The position numbers were made by a program, and so were the translations under genes. The notes below the pieces were generated by a model. The model saw only the letters and a list, made by a program, of their open reading frames with translations, did no database searches and had not been told where the DNA came from. Below are positions 37,116 to 45,984 of a stretch of DNA of 64,000 bases, piece by piece (the first letter of the stretch is position 1; the number at the start of each line of letters is the position of its first letter). This DNA comes from Algoriphagus locisalis (GTDB lineage Bacteria; Bacteroidota; Bacteroidia; Cytophagales; Cyclobacteriaceae), in assembly GCF_900116615.1 (NCBI RefSeq), contig NZ_FPBF01000001.1, positions 415,625 through 479,624 of the forward strand. The letters run 5' to 3'.

Positions 37116-38297
37116 TTACATTTTTTCGATGACCAAGGCTGATGCTCCTCCACCGCCATTGCATATTCCAGCAACGCCGAACTTGCCATTTTTTTGGTGT
37201 AATACCGAGTTTAATGTACTTATAATTCTAGCACCAGAGGCTCCAAGTGGATGTCCAAGAGAAACAGCACCGCCAAAGACGTTTACTTTGTCATTGTCCA
37301 GATTTAATTCTTGTTGATTGGCCAAAGCCACAGCTGAGAATGCTTCATTGATTTCATAGAAGTCAATATCTTCAGCAGTCAGTCCTGCATGTTGAATTGC
37401 CTTTGGGATGGCTAGAGCAGGAGCTGTGGTAAACCAAAGTGGATCTCTTGCCGCATCTGCAAAACCTCTGATTTTTGCCAATGGCTTTAAACCTAGCTCC
37501 TCAGCTTTTTCTTTGCTCACCAAAACCAAGGCGGAAGCTCCGTCATTCATGGTAGAAGCATTCGCAGCCGTGACAGTTCCTTCTTTATCAAAAACAGGTC
37601 GAAGGGAAGGGATCTTGTCAAACATCACGTTCTTATATTCTTCATCCTCATCGATGATGATTGTTTCACCTTTTCGGCCTTTCATTTCCACTGGAACAAC
37701 TTCATCTTTGAAGTAACCTTTGGCCCAGGAGTCAGCGGAACGCTGGTACGACTGAATCGCGTAAGCGTCCTGAGCTTCGCGGGAAATATTCATTTCCTTG
37801 GCAGTGTTGTCTGCACAGTTTCCCATCGGGAATTTATTATAGACTTCGAAAAGGCCATCTTTCACCAAGCCATCTACGAATTCGGCATTGCCATATTTGT
37901 ATCCAAACCTGGCTTTTGGGACATAGAATGGCACATTGGACATGCTTTCCATACCACCAGCAATGACTACGTCATTGATTCCTAGCATAATGGACTGAGC
38001 ACCAAGCATGACTGCTTTCATTCCCGAAGCACAAACCTTATTTACAGTTGTACATGGGACATTGTAGCCGATTCCAGCGCCTATAGATGCTTGACGCGCA
38101 GGAGCTTGTCCAAGATTGGCGGAAATTACATTTCCCATAAAAACTTCCTGAACAGCTTCTGACTTTACTCCGGCTTTTTCCAGTGCACCTTTGATGGCGA
38201 TGCTACCCAATTCTACTGCTGTCAATCCAGCTAATTTTCCACCAAAACTCCCCAAAGGAGTTCTAACGGCCGAAACGATATATACTTCTTTGATCAT
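37116..38297 (-). CDS. Acetyl-CoA C-acetyltransferase (thiolase)
   Basis: 393 residues, normal for degradative/biosynthetic thiolase II. Catalytic C89 (NKVCASGMKAV), H349 (GHPLGASG) and C379 (GICNGGGGAS) are all in place. Condenses or cleaves acetoacetyl-CoA in the cytosol, consistent with an HMG-CoA lyase gene elsewhere in the window feeding acetoacetate metabolism. Separated from the upstream Bat-type genes by a repeat tract. Confidence 0.94.
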   Translation of the reverse strand: MIKEVYIVSAVRTPLGSFGGKLAGLTAVELGSIAIKGALEKAGVKSEAVQEVFMGNVISANLGQAPARQASIGAGIGYNVPCTTVNKVCASGMKAVMLGAQSIMLGINDVVIAGGMESMSNVPFYVPKARFGYKYGNAEFVDGLVKDGLFEVYNKFPMGNCADNTAKEMNISREAQDAYAIQSYQRSADSWAKGYFKDEVVPVEMKGRKGETIIIDEDEEYKNVMFDKIPSLRPVFDKEGTVTAANASTMNDGASALVLVSKEKAEELGLKPLAKIRGFADAARDPLWFTTAPALAIPKAIQHAGLTAEDIDFYEINEAFSAVALANQQELNLDNDKVNVFGGAVSLGHPLGASGARIISTLNSVLHQKNGKFGVAGICNGGGGASALVIEKM

Positions 38298-38321
38298 GTT
38301 TATTTGGGTTTTATAATGTTA

Positions 38322-38380
38322 GGTGTCCGATGTCGGATGTCCGGTGTAGGAAACATCGGGCACCCGACATCCAACACCAG
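38322..38380. repeat. Hairpin-forming GATGTCCG micro-repeat tract
   Basis: Consecutive variants of GTCCGATG/GTCGGATG/GTCCGGTG are followed by partly complementary ATCGGGCACCCGACATCC and AACACC, so the tract can fold back on itself. It separates the 209-residue Bat-type gene from thiolase. A related pair of units lies at 6875-6902. Confidence 0.55.
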
Positions 38381-38386
38381 GCATTC

Positions 38387-39016
38387 TTACCAATCAGGAA
38401 TACCTCTCTTCGGTCTCTCTGTGGCCTTTTTCTTGTTTTGCTGTATGTAGCGTAATTCTGCAGCATTCATACTTTCCAGGATTTGCGCGGCTTGCTCAGG
38501 GGTTAAGTTCATCGCTTTAAGCTTTTCTTTGAACTCTTCCATGGCCTTTTGCTTATCTGCTAGATTGGCGTCCTTCTGATCGTTGGAATTCTCGCCTGGT
38601 TTGTCCTCGCTTTGCTCTGAAGGATCGCCAGATTGAGATTCTTTGGCTTTATCCTCATCGGTTTTTTCGCCATCCTCCTTTTGCTCTTGCTGGTCACCAT
38701 CCTCTCCTTGTTGGGAGTTATCTTTTTGATCCTGCTTTTCTTCTTGGTTTTGCTGGTCTTGATTCTCCTTATTTTCCTGATCCTGCTTTTCTTGCTCTTC
38801 CTGCTCTTTCTCCAACTTTTCCTTCAACGCCTGTAGTTTGGCATCGCCAGGATATTTGGTCAGCCCATCATTTACAGTTGCCAATGCCTGGTCCTTTTCA
38901 GTTTTGACATAGGATCTCGCGGCGCGATTGAAGTATTCGCCAGAAGTTTGTGCTATGCTGCTGGAAAGAGTTAAGGTGAAAATAAATCCCAGTAGTATTA
39001 CTATTTTATTGTTCAT
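38387..39016 (-). CDS. Acidic Gln/Glu/Lys-rich secreted protein of the Bat locus
   Basis: 209 residues. Signal peptide (MNNKIVILLGFIFTLTLSSS), one TPR-like repeat (about 25-60), an extreme low-complexity Gln/Glu/Asp/Lys tract (about 65-155), and a conserved-looking C-terminus (MNLTPEQAAQILESMNAAEL, ERPKRGIPDW). It overlaps the upstream TPR gene by 11 bases. This is the layout of the small protein at the end of Bacteroidota Bat loci, linked by family knowledge to envelope stress or aerotolerance. Molecular role not known. Confidence 0.7.
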   Translation of the reverse strand: MNNKIVILLGFIFTLTLSSSIAQTSGEYFNRAARSYVKTEKDQALATVNDGLTKYPGDAKLQALKEKLEKEQEEQEKQDQENKENQDQQNQEEKQDQKDNSQQGEDGDQQEQKEDGEKTDEDKAKESQSGDPSEQSEDKPGENSNDQKDANLADKQKAMEEFKEKLKAMNLTPEQAAQILESMNAAELRYIQQNKKKATERPKRGIPDW

Positions 39017-39650
39017 CGATTTCAGTGATTTCTTGAAGACTCGTCATAAAATCTTGATAGGCATCAACGGTTTCATCTTGAAGTCTTGCTTCGTTCATTA
39101 GGTTCAACGCATCTTTGAAGCGGAATTGTTCCACCATGCGATCTGCCTCTGCCTTTTTACGCTTCGCAAATTCCGATGGTTCTGGTTTGTTTTGGTCTTC
39201 ATTCTTGCGCTCTTCGTCACGTTCCAGCCATCTTGCCAGCAATTCATAATTGTATCTGGCAACTTCGTTATTCGGATCCTGAATCAAGGCAGATTTGAAT
39301 TTGGAGAGGGCAGGCTCGTACTCCTTTTTATCACCTAATAATACGCCACCTTGGTTGTAAGCGAAAGAGGCGAGCATTTTATTTGGTGCAATAGAAGCCT
39401 TGTCATAATAGCCTGTAGCTTCATCTACTTTTCCAGCAAATTGGCTACTCAGCCCAAGATTGTAATCCAGCTTCGGGGAAGCATAGCCAAACTCATCCAC
39501 CAAAATCAGATGATTGGTGATAGACTGCTCGTATTCGGCTTTGGCATAGCTTTCTGCTGCCAAATCAATGGCGGAATTCAACCTGGAAACTCGTGTCCAT
39601 GACGCAGGAACCAGAAGAAAAAGGGCCAATGTTAGCTTACTCCAGCTCAT
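39006..39650 (-). CDS. BatC-like TPR protein
   Basis: 214 residues. N-terminal signal/anchor (SKLTLALFLLVPASWT) followed by TPR repeats (AAESYAKAEYEQSITNHLIL, FAYNQGGVLLGDKKEYEPAL) and the BatC-typical QDPNNEVARYNYELL. The charged tail (KAEADRMVEQFRFKDAL) contains a second TPR-like pair. It starts directly after the VWA gene stop and overlaps the next gene by 11 bases. Probably a periplasmic scaffold working with the VWA protein. Confidence 0.78.
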   Translation of the reverse strand: MSWSKLTLALFLLVPASWTRVSRLNSAIDLAAESYAKAEYEQSITNHLILVDEFGYASPKLDYNLGLSSQFAGKVDEATGYYDKASIAPNKMLASFAYNQGGVLLGDKKEYEPALSKFKSALIQDPNNEVARYNYELLARWLERDEERKNEDQNKPEPSEFAKRKKAEADRMVEQFRFKDALNLMNEARLQDETVDAYQDFMTSLQEITEIDEQ

Positions 39651-40616
39651 TTATAATTTGATAGTTTTGATCGGTAAAATCATGTCCAGCATAGAAAGAA
39701 CTAAGCCGGCCAATAAGAAATAGAAATATTTATTTGCGGAAGCTTCCACCACTCTGGATCCTGTTACTCCACCTTCTACTCGTTCTATTGCGGCAGTTAA
39801 ATCTCCAATTTCCTGCACTTCATCGGATATCTCAAAATAGGCACCATTGGTCTCCGCTGCTATTTGCTGAAGCGGTGCACGGTCAAGAACAGTTTGGGCA
39901 GGTTTGCCAGTTTGAGGATCAATGACCAAACCATTTCCTCTAGGAATGCTACTACCACCTTTCGTTCCAATTCCTAAGGAAAATACTTTTATTCCTTCGC
40001 TATTCAGCCTGGAACCAATTTCATCCAGATCGTCCCCAAAATTCTCTCCATCGGAGATCAAAATGATGGTTTTGGACTTCACTTCCTGACTTTCATCATT
40101 CAAAAATCTTTCCTCAGCCATTCTTAAGGGGCCGTTAAGATCAGTCCCGAAATTTGGAACCAAGCCTGTATTCAATCCATCAATGTAAAGTTGCAAAACA
40201 CTTTGATCGAAAGTAAGCGGACATTGCATGAATGCTTCGGAACTGAAGATGATCAAGCCTATTCTATCTGAAGGAAAACTTTTTGTTAAGTTTTTTAATT
40301 CAAACTTAATGCGCTGAAGTCGGCTGGGACCAATGTCCGTAGCATTCATTGACTGTGATAAATCCACAGCGATGAAGATGTCCTTGCCTTCTTCCTGGAT
40401 TTCTTTCAGGGAAGTTCCTATGGAAGGACCAGCAAAAGCTATCAGGAACAACACAAAATAGACGGTGCGAATGACCACCTTAGTGAATAGCCTGCGCTTT
40501 TCTACGACCAGTTTTTGATTGATCCTCCAGTAGCGGAATAGGTAAATAAAATACAGCAAGCCGAATATGCCGGCTAGCAAGAGGGTGAGTTTTACGTCCG
40601 GATATGCCCAAATCAT
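39651..40616 (-). CDS. VWA-domain membrane protein, BatB type
   Basis: 321 residues. Two N-terminal membrane spans (about 8-26 and 48-66), a von Willebrand A domain with MIDAS motif D85-L-S87-Q-S89, and a C-terminal span near 300-318. This matches BatA/BatB. Conserved LIIFSSEAFMQCPLTFDQSV is typical. It heads a three-gene group with the two TPR-type genes. The MoxR, DUF58 and BatD genes that usually accompany it are not in the window. Confidence 0.88.
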   Translation of the reverse strand: MIWAYPDVKLTLLLAGIFGLLYFIYLFRYWRINQKLVVEKRRLFTKVVIRTVYFVLFLIAFAGPSIGTSLKEIQEEGKDIFIAVDLSQSMNATDIGPSRLQRIKFELKNLTKSFPSDRIGLIIFSSEAFMQCPLTFDQSVLQLYIDGLNTGLVPNFGTDLNGPLRMAEERFLNDESQEVKSKTIILISDGENFGDDLDEIGSRLNSEGIKVFSLGIGTKGGSSIPRGNGLVIDPQTGKPAQTVLDRAPLQQIAAETNGAYFEISDEVQEIGDLTAAIERVEGGVTGSRVVEASANKYFYFLLAGLVLSMLDMILPIKTIKL

Positions 40617-40726
40617 AGCCTGAAATTATAAAATAAAGATTACTTTAAAAGCGAGAATGCTATAAGTGGTGAAGGTAAATTCAAATGTTATTAATAATTA
40701 ACAAACATTAATTTTTTTGAATCGTC

Positions 40727-40734
40727 TAGTTTTG
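40727..40734 (+). promoter_or_regulatory. -7 element upstream of the TonB receptor gene
   Basis: TAGTTTTG fits TAnnTTTG; no good -33 match. It places the transcript start about 20 bases before the ATG at 40760. Confidence 0.45.
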
Positions 40735-40759
40735 AGTTTACAATTCTAATTAACAAAGG

Positions 40760-43162
40760 ATGAAGCCAACTGGCAAGCGTAGCAAATTCATTTTACTTTC
40801 TTTTTTTGTTTTACTATTAACCACGGCCAGAGCTCAGGAAAACGGCTTTTTCTCTGCTGAGGTGCTTGACGTAACAAATACATCACCACTCCCTGGAGCA
40901 AGCGTCTATTGGGAAAATGACATTTCTTCCGGCGTGGTATCCGATATTGATGGAGTCTTTCGGATCAAAATCAAATCCCTGCCCGCTCGCTTAGTTGTTT
41001 CTTTTATTGGTTATGAAACCTCTATTCGCGTCATCGCCGAGAAAGACTTGGGAAAAACACAGCGTTTTTTCCTCAAACCTGAAGATATGTCTCTTGATGA
41101 AATCATCATTCAGGAGCGCAGGCCTGATGAGCAAGTGCGCAATATGGAAACCGGAAAAGCAACTATCCCAATTGCTACAATTAAAAATATCCCCGCCCTT
41201 TTCGGAGAAGTGGATTTGCTCAGAAGTTTGCAGCTGCTTCCCGGCGTTCAGACCGCTGGGGAAGGAACTACAGGGTTGTTCGTGCGGGGAGGTTCGGCAG
41301 ATCAGAATTTGGTGCAGTTGGACGGTGCGCCTATTTACAATCCCTCCCACTTTTTCGGATTCTTTTCTGTTTTCAACCCAGATGCTTTGGATCAGGTGGA
41401 GCTTTACAAAGGGAATATGCCAGCTTCCTTCGGTGGGCGACTTTCAGCCTTGATAGATGTGACTTTGAGAGAAGGCAATACTGAACAGATCCATGGAGAA
41501 GGCGGCATAGGGAGTATTTCTTCCCGTTTGACCTTAGACGGCCCCTTATTTTCGGACAAATCCACCTTTGTGATTTCCGGTAGGAGGACTTATGCGGATT
41601 TGTTTTTGAAACTTTCGAATGACGAAGACCTTAGAAACAACAAGCTTAATTTTCATGACTTAAGTGGAAAACTGACGTTTCTTTTAAGTGATAAAGATAA
41701 GTTGACGATTTCCAGCTATCAGGGAAGTGATTTTCTGGGACTCGATGATCAATTTGGTTTGGGTTGGACCAACTGGATTTCCTCAGCTCAGTGGAGTAGA
41801 AATAGTTCCGAAAAACTGTTTTTTGATTTACAGGGATATCATTCCCGCTATAATTACCGGGTGGAGTTTGATGATCCAAGTTCTGGGTTCGAGTGGAGAA
41901 ATAAACTCTCTGAAACCGGAATGAAAGTACAATGGACTTTACTGAACAGTTATAAAGTTCAAAGCTATTGGGGATTCCAAAGCCAGTTGTACCATTTTGC
42001 GCCGATAGAATTAAATCCAGCTCCTGAAAGTAACATTCAACCTATTGTCACCAATCCGAAAAACGGTTTTTTGAATAGTGCCTTTGCCGGGATCACTTAT
42101 GAAATCACTCCCAAACTCAGCACAGAAGCTGGACTTCGCTGGGGATTTTTCAACCAGATCGGAAAAGGAGTGGATTACATCTATGAAGGCAATGAGGTAA
42201 GCCCTGACTCCCCGGTTGTGGATACGCTGAGCTACAAGACTCTTGAGAATATGAAGTTCTATCAGGGGTTGGAACCTCGAATTGCTTTTCGATACCTAAT
42301 CAACGATGAGCTTTCTGTGAAAGCCGCTTACAACCGTAATTTCCAGTATGTGCAAATCGCCTCCAACTCTTCAGCCGGATTGCCAATAGATCGCTGGATT
42401 TTGGCAGGGACTTATGTTCCTCCGATTCGATCTGATCAGGTTTCCTTGGGTTTATTCAAAAACTTTGATGAGAACCGTTGGGAGTTTTCTGTGGAAGGGT
42501 ATTACAAAGATTTAAGAAATGTAATTGACCTGCGAAATGGTGCTCAGGTATTGTTTACTGATAATGTGGAAACGGAACTGCTCACTGGAAACGGTTGGTC
42601 CTACGGTGCGGAATTTTTGTTGAGGAAAAATATTGGTAAAACCACCGGCTGGTTGGCTTATACCTACTCCAGAGCCTGGCGAAAAATAGATGGTATCTCA
42701 TTGGATCAAGCCTATAACCCGAGATTCGATAGACCACATGACATCACGTTGGTGTTGAATCATGAGTTTTCACCGGCTTGGTCAGCGGGACTTACTTTCA
42801 TCTATACTACTGGTCAAGCTGTTTCATTTCCAATAGGAGTGTATGACTTGGACAATCAGTCGGTGCCTCTCTATTCGGATTTTAGAAATGAAGATCGCTT
42901 CCCGGATTACCATCGAATGGATGCTTCAGTGACCTGGAAAAATGCAGACAAGGGGAGAAAATGGAAAGGCAGCTGGAACTTTTCTATCTATAATCTTTAT
43001 GGGAGAAAAAATCCCTTTGCCTATGAATTCAGAGAAATCTACAACGATGATTTTAGATACGATGGCGATGAAGATGGCCCGAAAGTATCTACTAGGCAAG
43101 GTATAGTAATGACCTATTTGTTCACGTTTTTACCATCAATCACCTATAATTTCCAATTTTAA
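40760..43162 (+). CDS. TonB-dependent receptor with CarboxypepD_reg-like domain
   Basis: 800 residues. Signal peptide (to about 26, LLTTARAQ), a CarboxypepD_reg-like N-terminal domain (28-115: DVTNTSPLPGASVYWEN, SDIDGVFRIKI), a plug (about 135-240: LFVRGGSADQNLVQLDGAPI, GNMPASFGGRLSALIDVTLR) and a 22-strand barrel ending in an aromatic residue (ITYNFQF). It imports an unknown ligand with TonB energy. The DUF4249 lipoprotein gene starts one base after its stop, a standard Bacteroidota pairing. Confidence 0.93.
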   Translation: MKPTGKRSKFILLSFFVLLLTTARAQENGFFSAEVLDVTNTSPLPGASVYWENDISSGVVSDIDGVFRIKIKSLPARLVVSFIGYETSIRVIAEKDLGKTQRFFLKPEDMSLDEIIIQERRPDEQVRNMETGKATIPIATIKNIPALFGEVDLLRSLQLLPGVQTAGEGTTGLFVRGGSADQNLVQLDGAPIYNPSHFFGFFSVFNPDALDQVELYKGNMPASFGGRLSALIDVTLREGNTEQIHGEGGIGSISSRLTLDGPLFSDKSTFVISGRRTYADLFLKLSNDEDLRNNKLNFHDLSGKLTFLLSDKDKLTISSYQGSDFLGLDDQFGLGWTNWISSAQWSRNSSEKLFFDLQGYHSRYNYRVEFDDPSSGFEWRNKLSETGMKVQWTLLNSYKVQSYWGFQSQLYHFAPIELNPAPESNIQPIVTNPKNGFLNSAFAGITYEITPKLSTEAGLRWGFFNQIGKGVDYIYEGNEVSPDSPVVDTLSYKTLENMKFYQGLEPRIAFRYLINDELSVKAAYNRNFQYVQIASNSSAGLPIDRWILAGTYVPPIRSDQVSLGLFKNFDENRWEFSVEGYYKDLRNVIDLRNGAQVLFTDNVETELLTGNGWSYGAEFLLRKNIGKTTGWLAYTYSRAWRKIDGISLDQAYNPRFDRPHDITLVLNHEFSPAWSAGLTFIYTTGQAVSFPIGVYDLDNQSVPLYSDFRNEDRFPDYHRMDASVTWKNADKGRKWKGSWNFSIYNLYGRKNPFAYEFREIYNDDFRYDGDEDGPKVSTRQGIVMTYLFTFLPSITYNFQF

Positions 43163-43163
43163 G

Positions 43164-44000
43164 ATGAAGAGATTTTGGATTATTCTCCTAGCTGTAGCTG
43201 CTTTTTCTTGCCAGGAAGAGGTTGATTTACCACTGGCGACTATTGATGGGGAAGTGCCCGTAATCGAAGCCACTTGGACTGATACACCCTTTTATAATCA
43301 GATCGATATTTCTCTGGCGAGAAATTACTTTGACTCTGTAGAAACCCGCGTGGTATCTGATGCCAGTGTATCCATCATCGCCCAGAGTACCTCCCGTGAA
43401 ATTCCTTTTGAATACAACGTATATTCTGAAAGTTACCTGCCGCTAAACTCAAATGAGACCGCAAAAGTGGGAGAGACCTATCAGTTGCGGGTGGTTTGGG
43501 ATGATAAAGTTTTCAGTTCCATGGGGACACTTTTGGCTCCGCCTACAGTGGATAGTGTCACTTATGAGTATCAGGAGGATAGGCTTTTCCGGGATGAAGG
43601 CTATTATATTAAAGTGTTTGGAGAGATTCCCTTTGAGGAGGATAATTATTACCGAATCAAGGTGATTGAGAATGATACGCTGAAAAATGGAAGGGATGAC
43701 TATTTGCTTTTTGATGACACGTTTGGGCTAACGTTTTTTGAGGAAGGGCTGGAACTGAATTATTCTTTTGAGGAAGGGGATAAAGTTAGGCTGGAGCTTT
43801 ATCGTATGAACCAGAGTGCTTATGACTACCTATCACAATTGGTTAATTTACTCTTCAGTGATGGGGGATTATTCTCGCCTCCTCCACAAAACCCGGATAC
43901 AAATATTGTAGTCGAAAGTGGTGATTCTGATGTTCTTGGATATTTTAATGTTTCTTCCGTGCTCACGAGAACCATTCAGATTGAAGAACAAGAGGAGTAA
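43164..44000 (+). CDS. DUF4249 family lipoprotein
   Basis: 278 residues. Lipobox AFSC (cysteine at about 17) after a short signal sequence; the mature protein is beta-rich with DUF4249 marks (PVIEATWTDTPFYNQIDISL, VSIIAQSTS, FSSMGTLLAPPTVDSV). DUF4249 proteins accompany TonB-dependent receptors and are presumed surface lipoproteins of the import pair. It is one base downstream of the receptor gene. Confidence 0.88.
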   Translation: MKRFWIILLAVAAFSCQEEVDLPLATIDGEVPVIEATWTDTPFYNQIDISLARNYFDSVETRVVSDASVSIIAQSTSREIPFEYNVYSESYLPLNSNETAKVGETYQLRVVWDDKVFSSMGTLLAPPTVDSVTYEYQEDRLFRDEGYYIKVFGEIPFEEDNYYRIKVIENDTLKNGRDDYLLFDDTFGLTFFEEGLELNYSFEEGDKVRLELYRMNQSAYDYLSQLVNLLFSDGGLFSPPPQNPDTNIVVESGDSDVLGYFNVSSVLTRTIQIEEQEE

Positions 44001-44134
44001 GCTTGATCTAGGGAAACCCTCTTCTTAGGGGTAATTCTGCAATAGATTAAATAGCTCCACCTGAAGTTTCTGTTTGCGAATGCGCTATCGATCGCATTAA
44101 GATTTTCCTAAATATTTCATGTTCTCCGTAGTAA

Positions 44135-44149
44135 TACGAAAAATTCGTA
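44135..44149. promoter_or_regulatory. Putative BlaI operator
   Basis: TACGAA-AAA-TTCGTA is a perfect 15-base inverted repeat, extended outward by TAAT/ATTA, 34 bases before the blaI ATG. BlaI/MecI-family repressors bind TACA/TGTA-like palindromes. A -7-like TACCTTAG lies at 44171-44178, so the operator would sit near the -33 position. Confidence 0.5.
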
Positions 44150-44182
44150 GGATTATTAAAAAATCGTTTTTACCTTAGGGAT

Positions 44183-44554
44183 ATGAACGAATTGAATAGC
44201 AACGAAGAAAGAATCATGCGCATTTTTTGGAAACTCGAAAAAGCGCTAGTACGCGATGTACTTGATGAGCTGCCAGAGCCAAAGCCTCCTTACACTACGT
44301 TGGCTTCTTCCATCAAACTTCTGGAGAAGAAAGGGTATCTGGATCACAAAGCCTATGGTACCACACACCAGTATTTCCCGTTGATCACGCAGGCTGAATA
44401 CAGCAAGAAAAGTGTGAATCAATTGGTGAAGCATTATTTCGAAGGTTCGGTGGGGAATTTCCTGTCCTTTATGGTGAAGGAAAATAAGATTTCTGACAAG
44501 GAAATTGAAGACTTGCAGCGAATGATTGATGACATGGATAAACCTTCAGAATAA
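44183..44554 (+). CDS. BlaI/MecI/CopY-family repressor
   Basis: 123 residues. The winged helix has NEERIMRIFWKLEKALVRDV and PPYTTLASSIKLLEKKGYL, with the C-terminal dimerisation helix (KISDKEIEDLQRMIDDMD). In the family, repression ends when the partner BlaR1-type protease causes BlaI cleavage. Its stop overlaps the BlaR1-like gene start, and a candidate operator lies upstream, implying autoregulation. Confidence 0.92.
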   Translation: MNELNSNEERIMRIFWKLEKALVRDVLDELPEPKPPYTTLASSIKLLEKKGYLDHKAYGTTHQYFPLITQAEYSKKSVNQLVKHYFEGSVGNFLSFMVKENKISDKEIEDLQRMIDDMDKPSE

Positions 44555-45900
44555 TGAATCTAATCTTAACTTATCTAGTCGAAGCAAGTATTTGCGTAGG
44601 TATCACGGTGTTATTTTACCGGGTTGTGTTGAGTGGGCTTACATTCTTCACATTGAACCGCGTACTCTTGATTGGCATGCTGATGCTTTCTTTCATTATT
44701 CCCTTGCTTTCTTTCCAAATCGGTATCACTTCCCTGGGTACTGCGGAAATCACGCTTCCTGAATTCCTGGTGGGTAATCCTGTGACTCGGGATACTTCAA
44801 GCTTTACCTGGCAGGAAATTGTCTTTTTGACCTATCTCGCTGGAGTGGTCATTATGGCTGTTTATCTGATGTTAGGCTACTTTACTTCACAGCGTATGAT
44901 AGGGAAGTCTAAATTACTTCGCTATCAGAATTATTGGATAGCCGTGCATCCCAAATTTATTCCTGCTTCCTTTTTTGATTACATTTTATTGCCGGATTTT
45001 GATCCTAATCGGTCTGATCAGCAGCAAATTATCTTGCACGAGTCCGTTCACGTGCGCTTAAAACACAGCTGGGATTTGCTCTTGATCCAGTTTGCTAAAA
45101 TCATCTTTTGGTTCAATCCTTTGATCTATCAATTTGAAAAATCCCTCAGGGAAGTGCATGAATATCAGGCAGACCGGGGTGTGACTTCTTCCTATTCCAG
45201 AAAGGAATATTCTGGCCTTTTGCTTCAGCTGATCACTCGGGGACAAGGCTGGCATTTCATGAACAACTTTAACCAATTTCAAACCAAAAAAAGAATTATT
45301 ATGATGAGTAAACCACAATCCCAGAAGAAGGAACTACGTAGGTTCCTACTCGCGATCCCTGTTCTGGCAGCTATGTTTTTCGTCTTTTCCTGCGAAATAG
45401 CTTCAGAGGAAGAAATGGAAGGGCCAATGATGGCAGGCGAAGTAAAAGAAGTGCAAATCGGTCCGGGTGACATTAGCGCTAGAAAATTAGCGAAAGATGG
45501 AGAACCTATTTTTGATGTAGTGGAAGAGCAACCTTCGCCTCCAGGTGGAATGGAAGGATGGAATCAGTACTTGAGTCAAAATTTGACTTATCCTGCCCAA
45601 GCCAAACAATTGGGAGTTGAAGGAACTGTAATTGTAGTCTTTGTGGTGAATACTGACGGTAGCATCTCTGATGTAGAAATCCTTCGGGGAATCGGTGGAG
45701 GAGCAGATGAAGAGGCTGTTCGTGTGGTAGAAAATGCTCCCAACTGGATCTCTGGAAAACAAAAAGGTAACCCTGTAAATACCAGAATGAGATTGCCTAT
45801 TCGATTCAAACTTGGAGGAGATGTTCAAGGTGTGGGGAATCCGCAGGTTACACCATCAAATGATTTTCCTGAAACGATCGAAGTTCCAGTTAGGAACTAA
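44554..45900 (+). CDS. BlaR1-type M56 metallopeptidase fused to TonB C-terminal domain
   Basis: 448 residues. Four membrane spans (about 2-25, 35-58, 88-110 and 265-285) surround an M56 zinc site, H162-E-S-V-H166, with the third ligand region EVHEYQAD near 200-207. After the last span the protein carries a TonB C-terminal domain at about 310-430 (GMEGWNQYLSQNLTYPAQAK, GTVIVVFVVNTDGSISDV, PNWISGK). There is no penicillin-binding sensor domain. Probably signals by cleaving the partner BlaI; the TonB-like domain suggests contact with an outer-membrane partner or peptidoglycan. The next gene repeats the same TonB domain. Confidence 0.88.
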   Translation: MNLILTYLVEASICVGITVLFYRVVLSGLTFFTLNRVLLIGMLMLSFIIPLLSFQIGITSLGTAEITLPEFLVGNPVTRDTSSFTWQEIVFLTYLAGVVIMAVYLMLGYFTSQRMIGKSKLLRYQNYWIAVHPKFIPASFFDYILLPDFDPNRSDQQQIILHESVHVRLKHSWDLLLIQFAKIIFWFNPLIYQFEKSLREVHEYQADRGVTSSYSRKEYSGLLLQLITRGQGWHFMNNFNQFQTKKRIIMMSKPQSQKKELRRFLLAIPVLAAMFFVFSCEIASEEEMEGPMMAGEVKEVQIGPGDISARKLAKDGEPIFDVVEEQPSPPGGMEGWNQYLSQNLTYPAQAKQLGVEGTVIVVFVVNTDGSISDVEILRGIGGGADEEAVRVVENAPNWISGKQKGNPVNTRMRLPIRFKLGGDVQGVGNPQVTPSNDFPETIEVPVRN

Positions 45901-45940
45901 GTGTTTTGTTTTGAGTGATCTTGTAAATTATTCAATACTG

Positions 45941-45958
45941 TAATTACTGAAGTAATTA
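45941..45958. promoter_or_regulatory. Inverted repeat before the stand-alone TonB-domain gene
   Basis: TAATTACT-GA-AGTAATTA is a perfect 8-base inverted repeat 27 bases before the next ATG. No T-run follows, so an operator is more likely than a terminator; the binding protein is unknown. Confidence 0.4.
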
Positions 45959-45984
45959 TTGACAACATAACTACACCACAAACT

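Noticed and set aside
38633..38836. Leucine-rich apparent membrane protein on the plus strand
   Set aside because: It is the antisense of the Gln/Glu/Lys tract of the Bat-locus gene (CTT/TTC/TTG complements), so hydrophobicity is an artefact.
44010..44035. ACCCT/AGGGGT hairpin after the DUF4249 gene as a terminator
   Set aside because: Not followed by a T-run.
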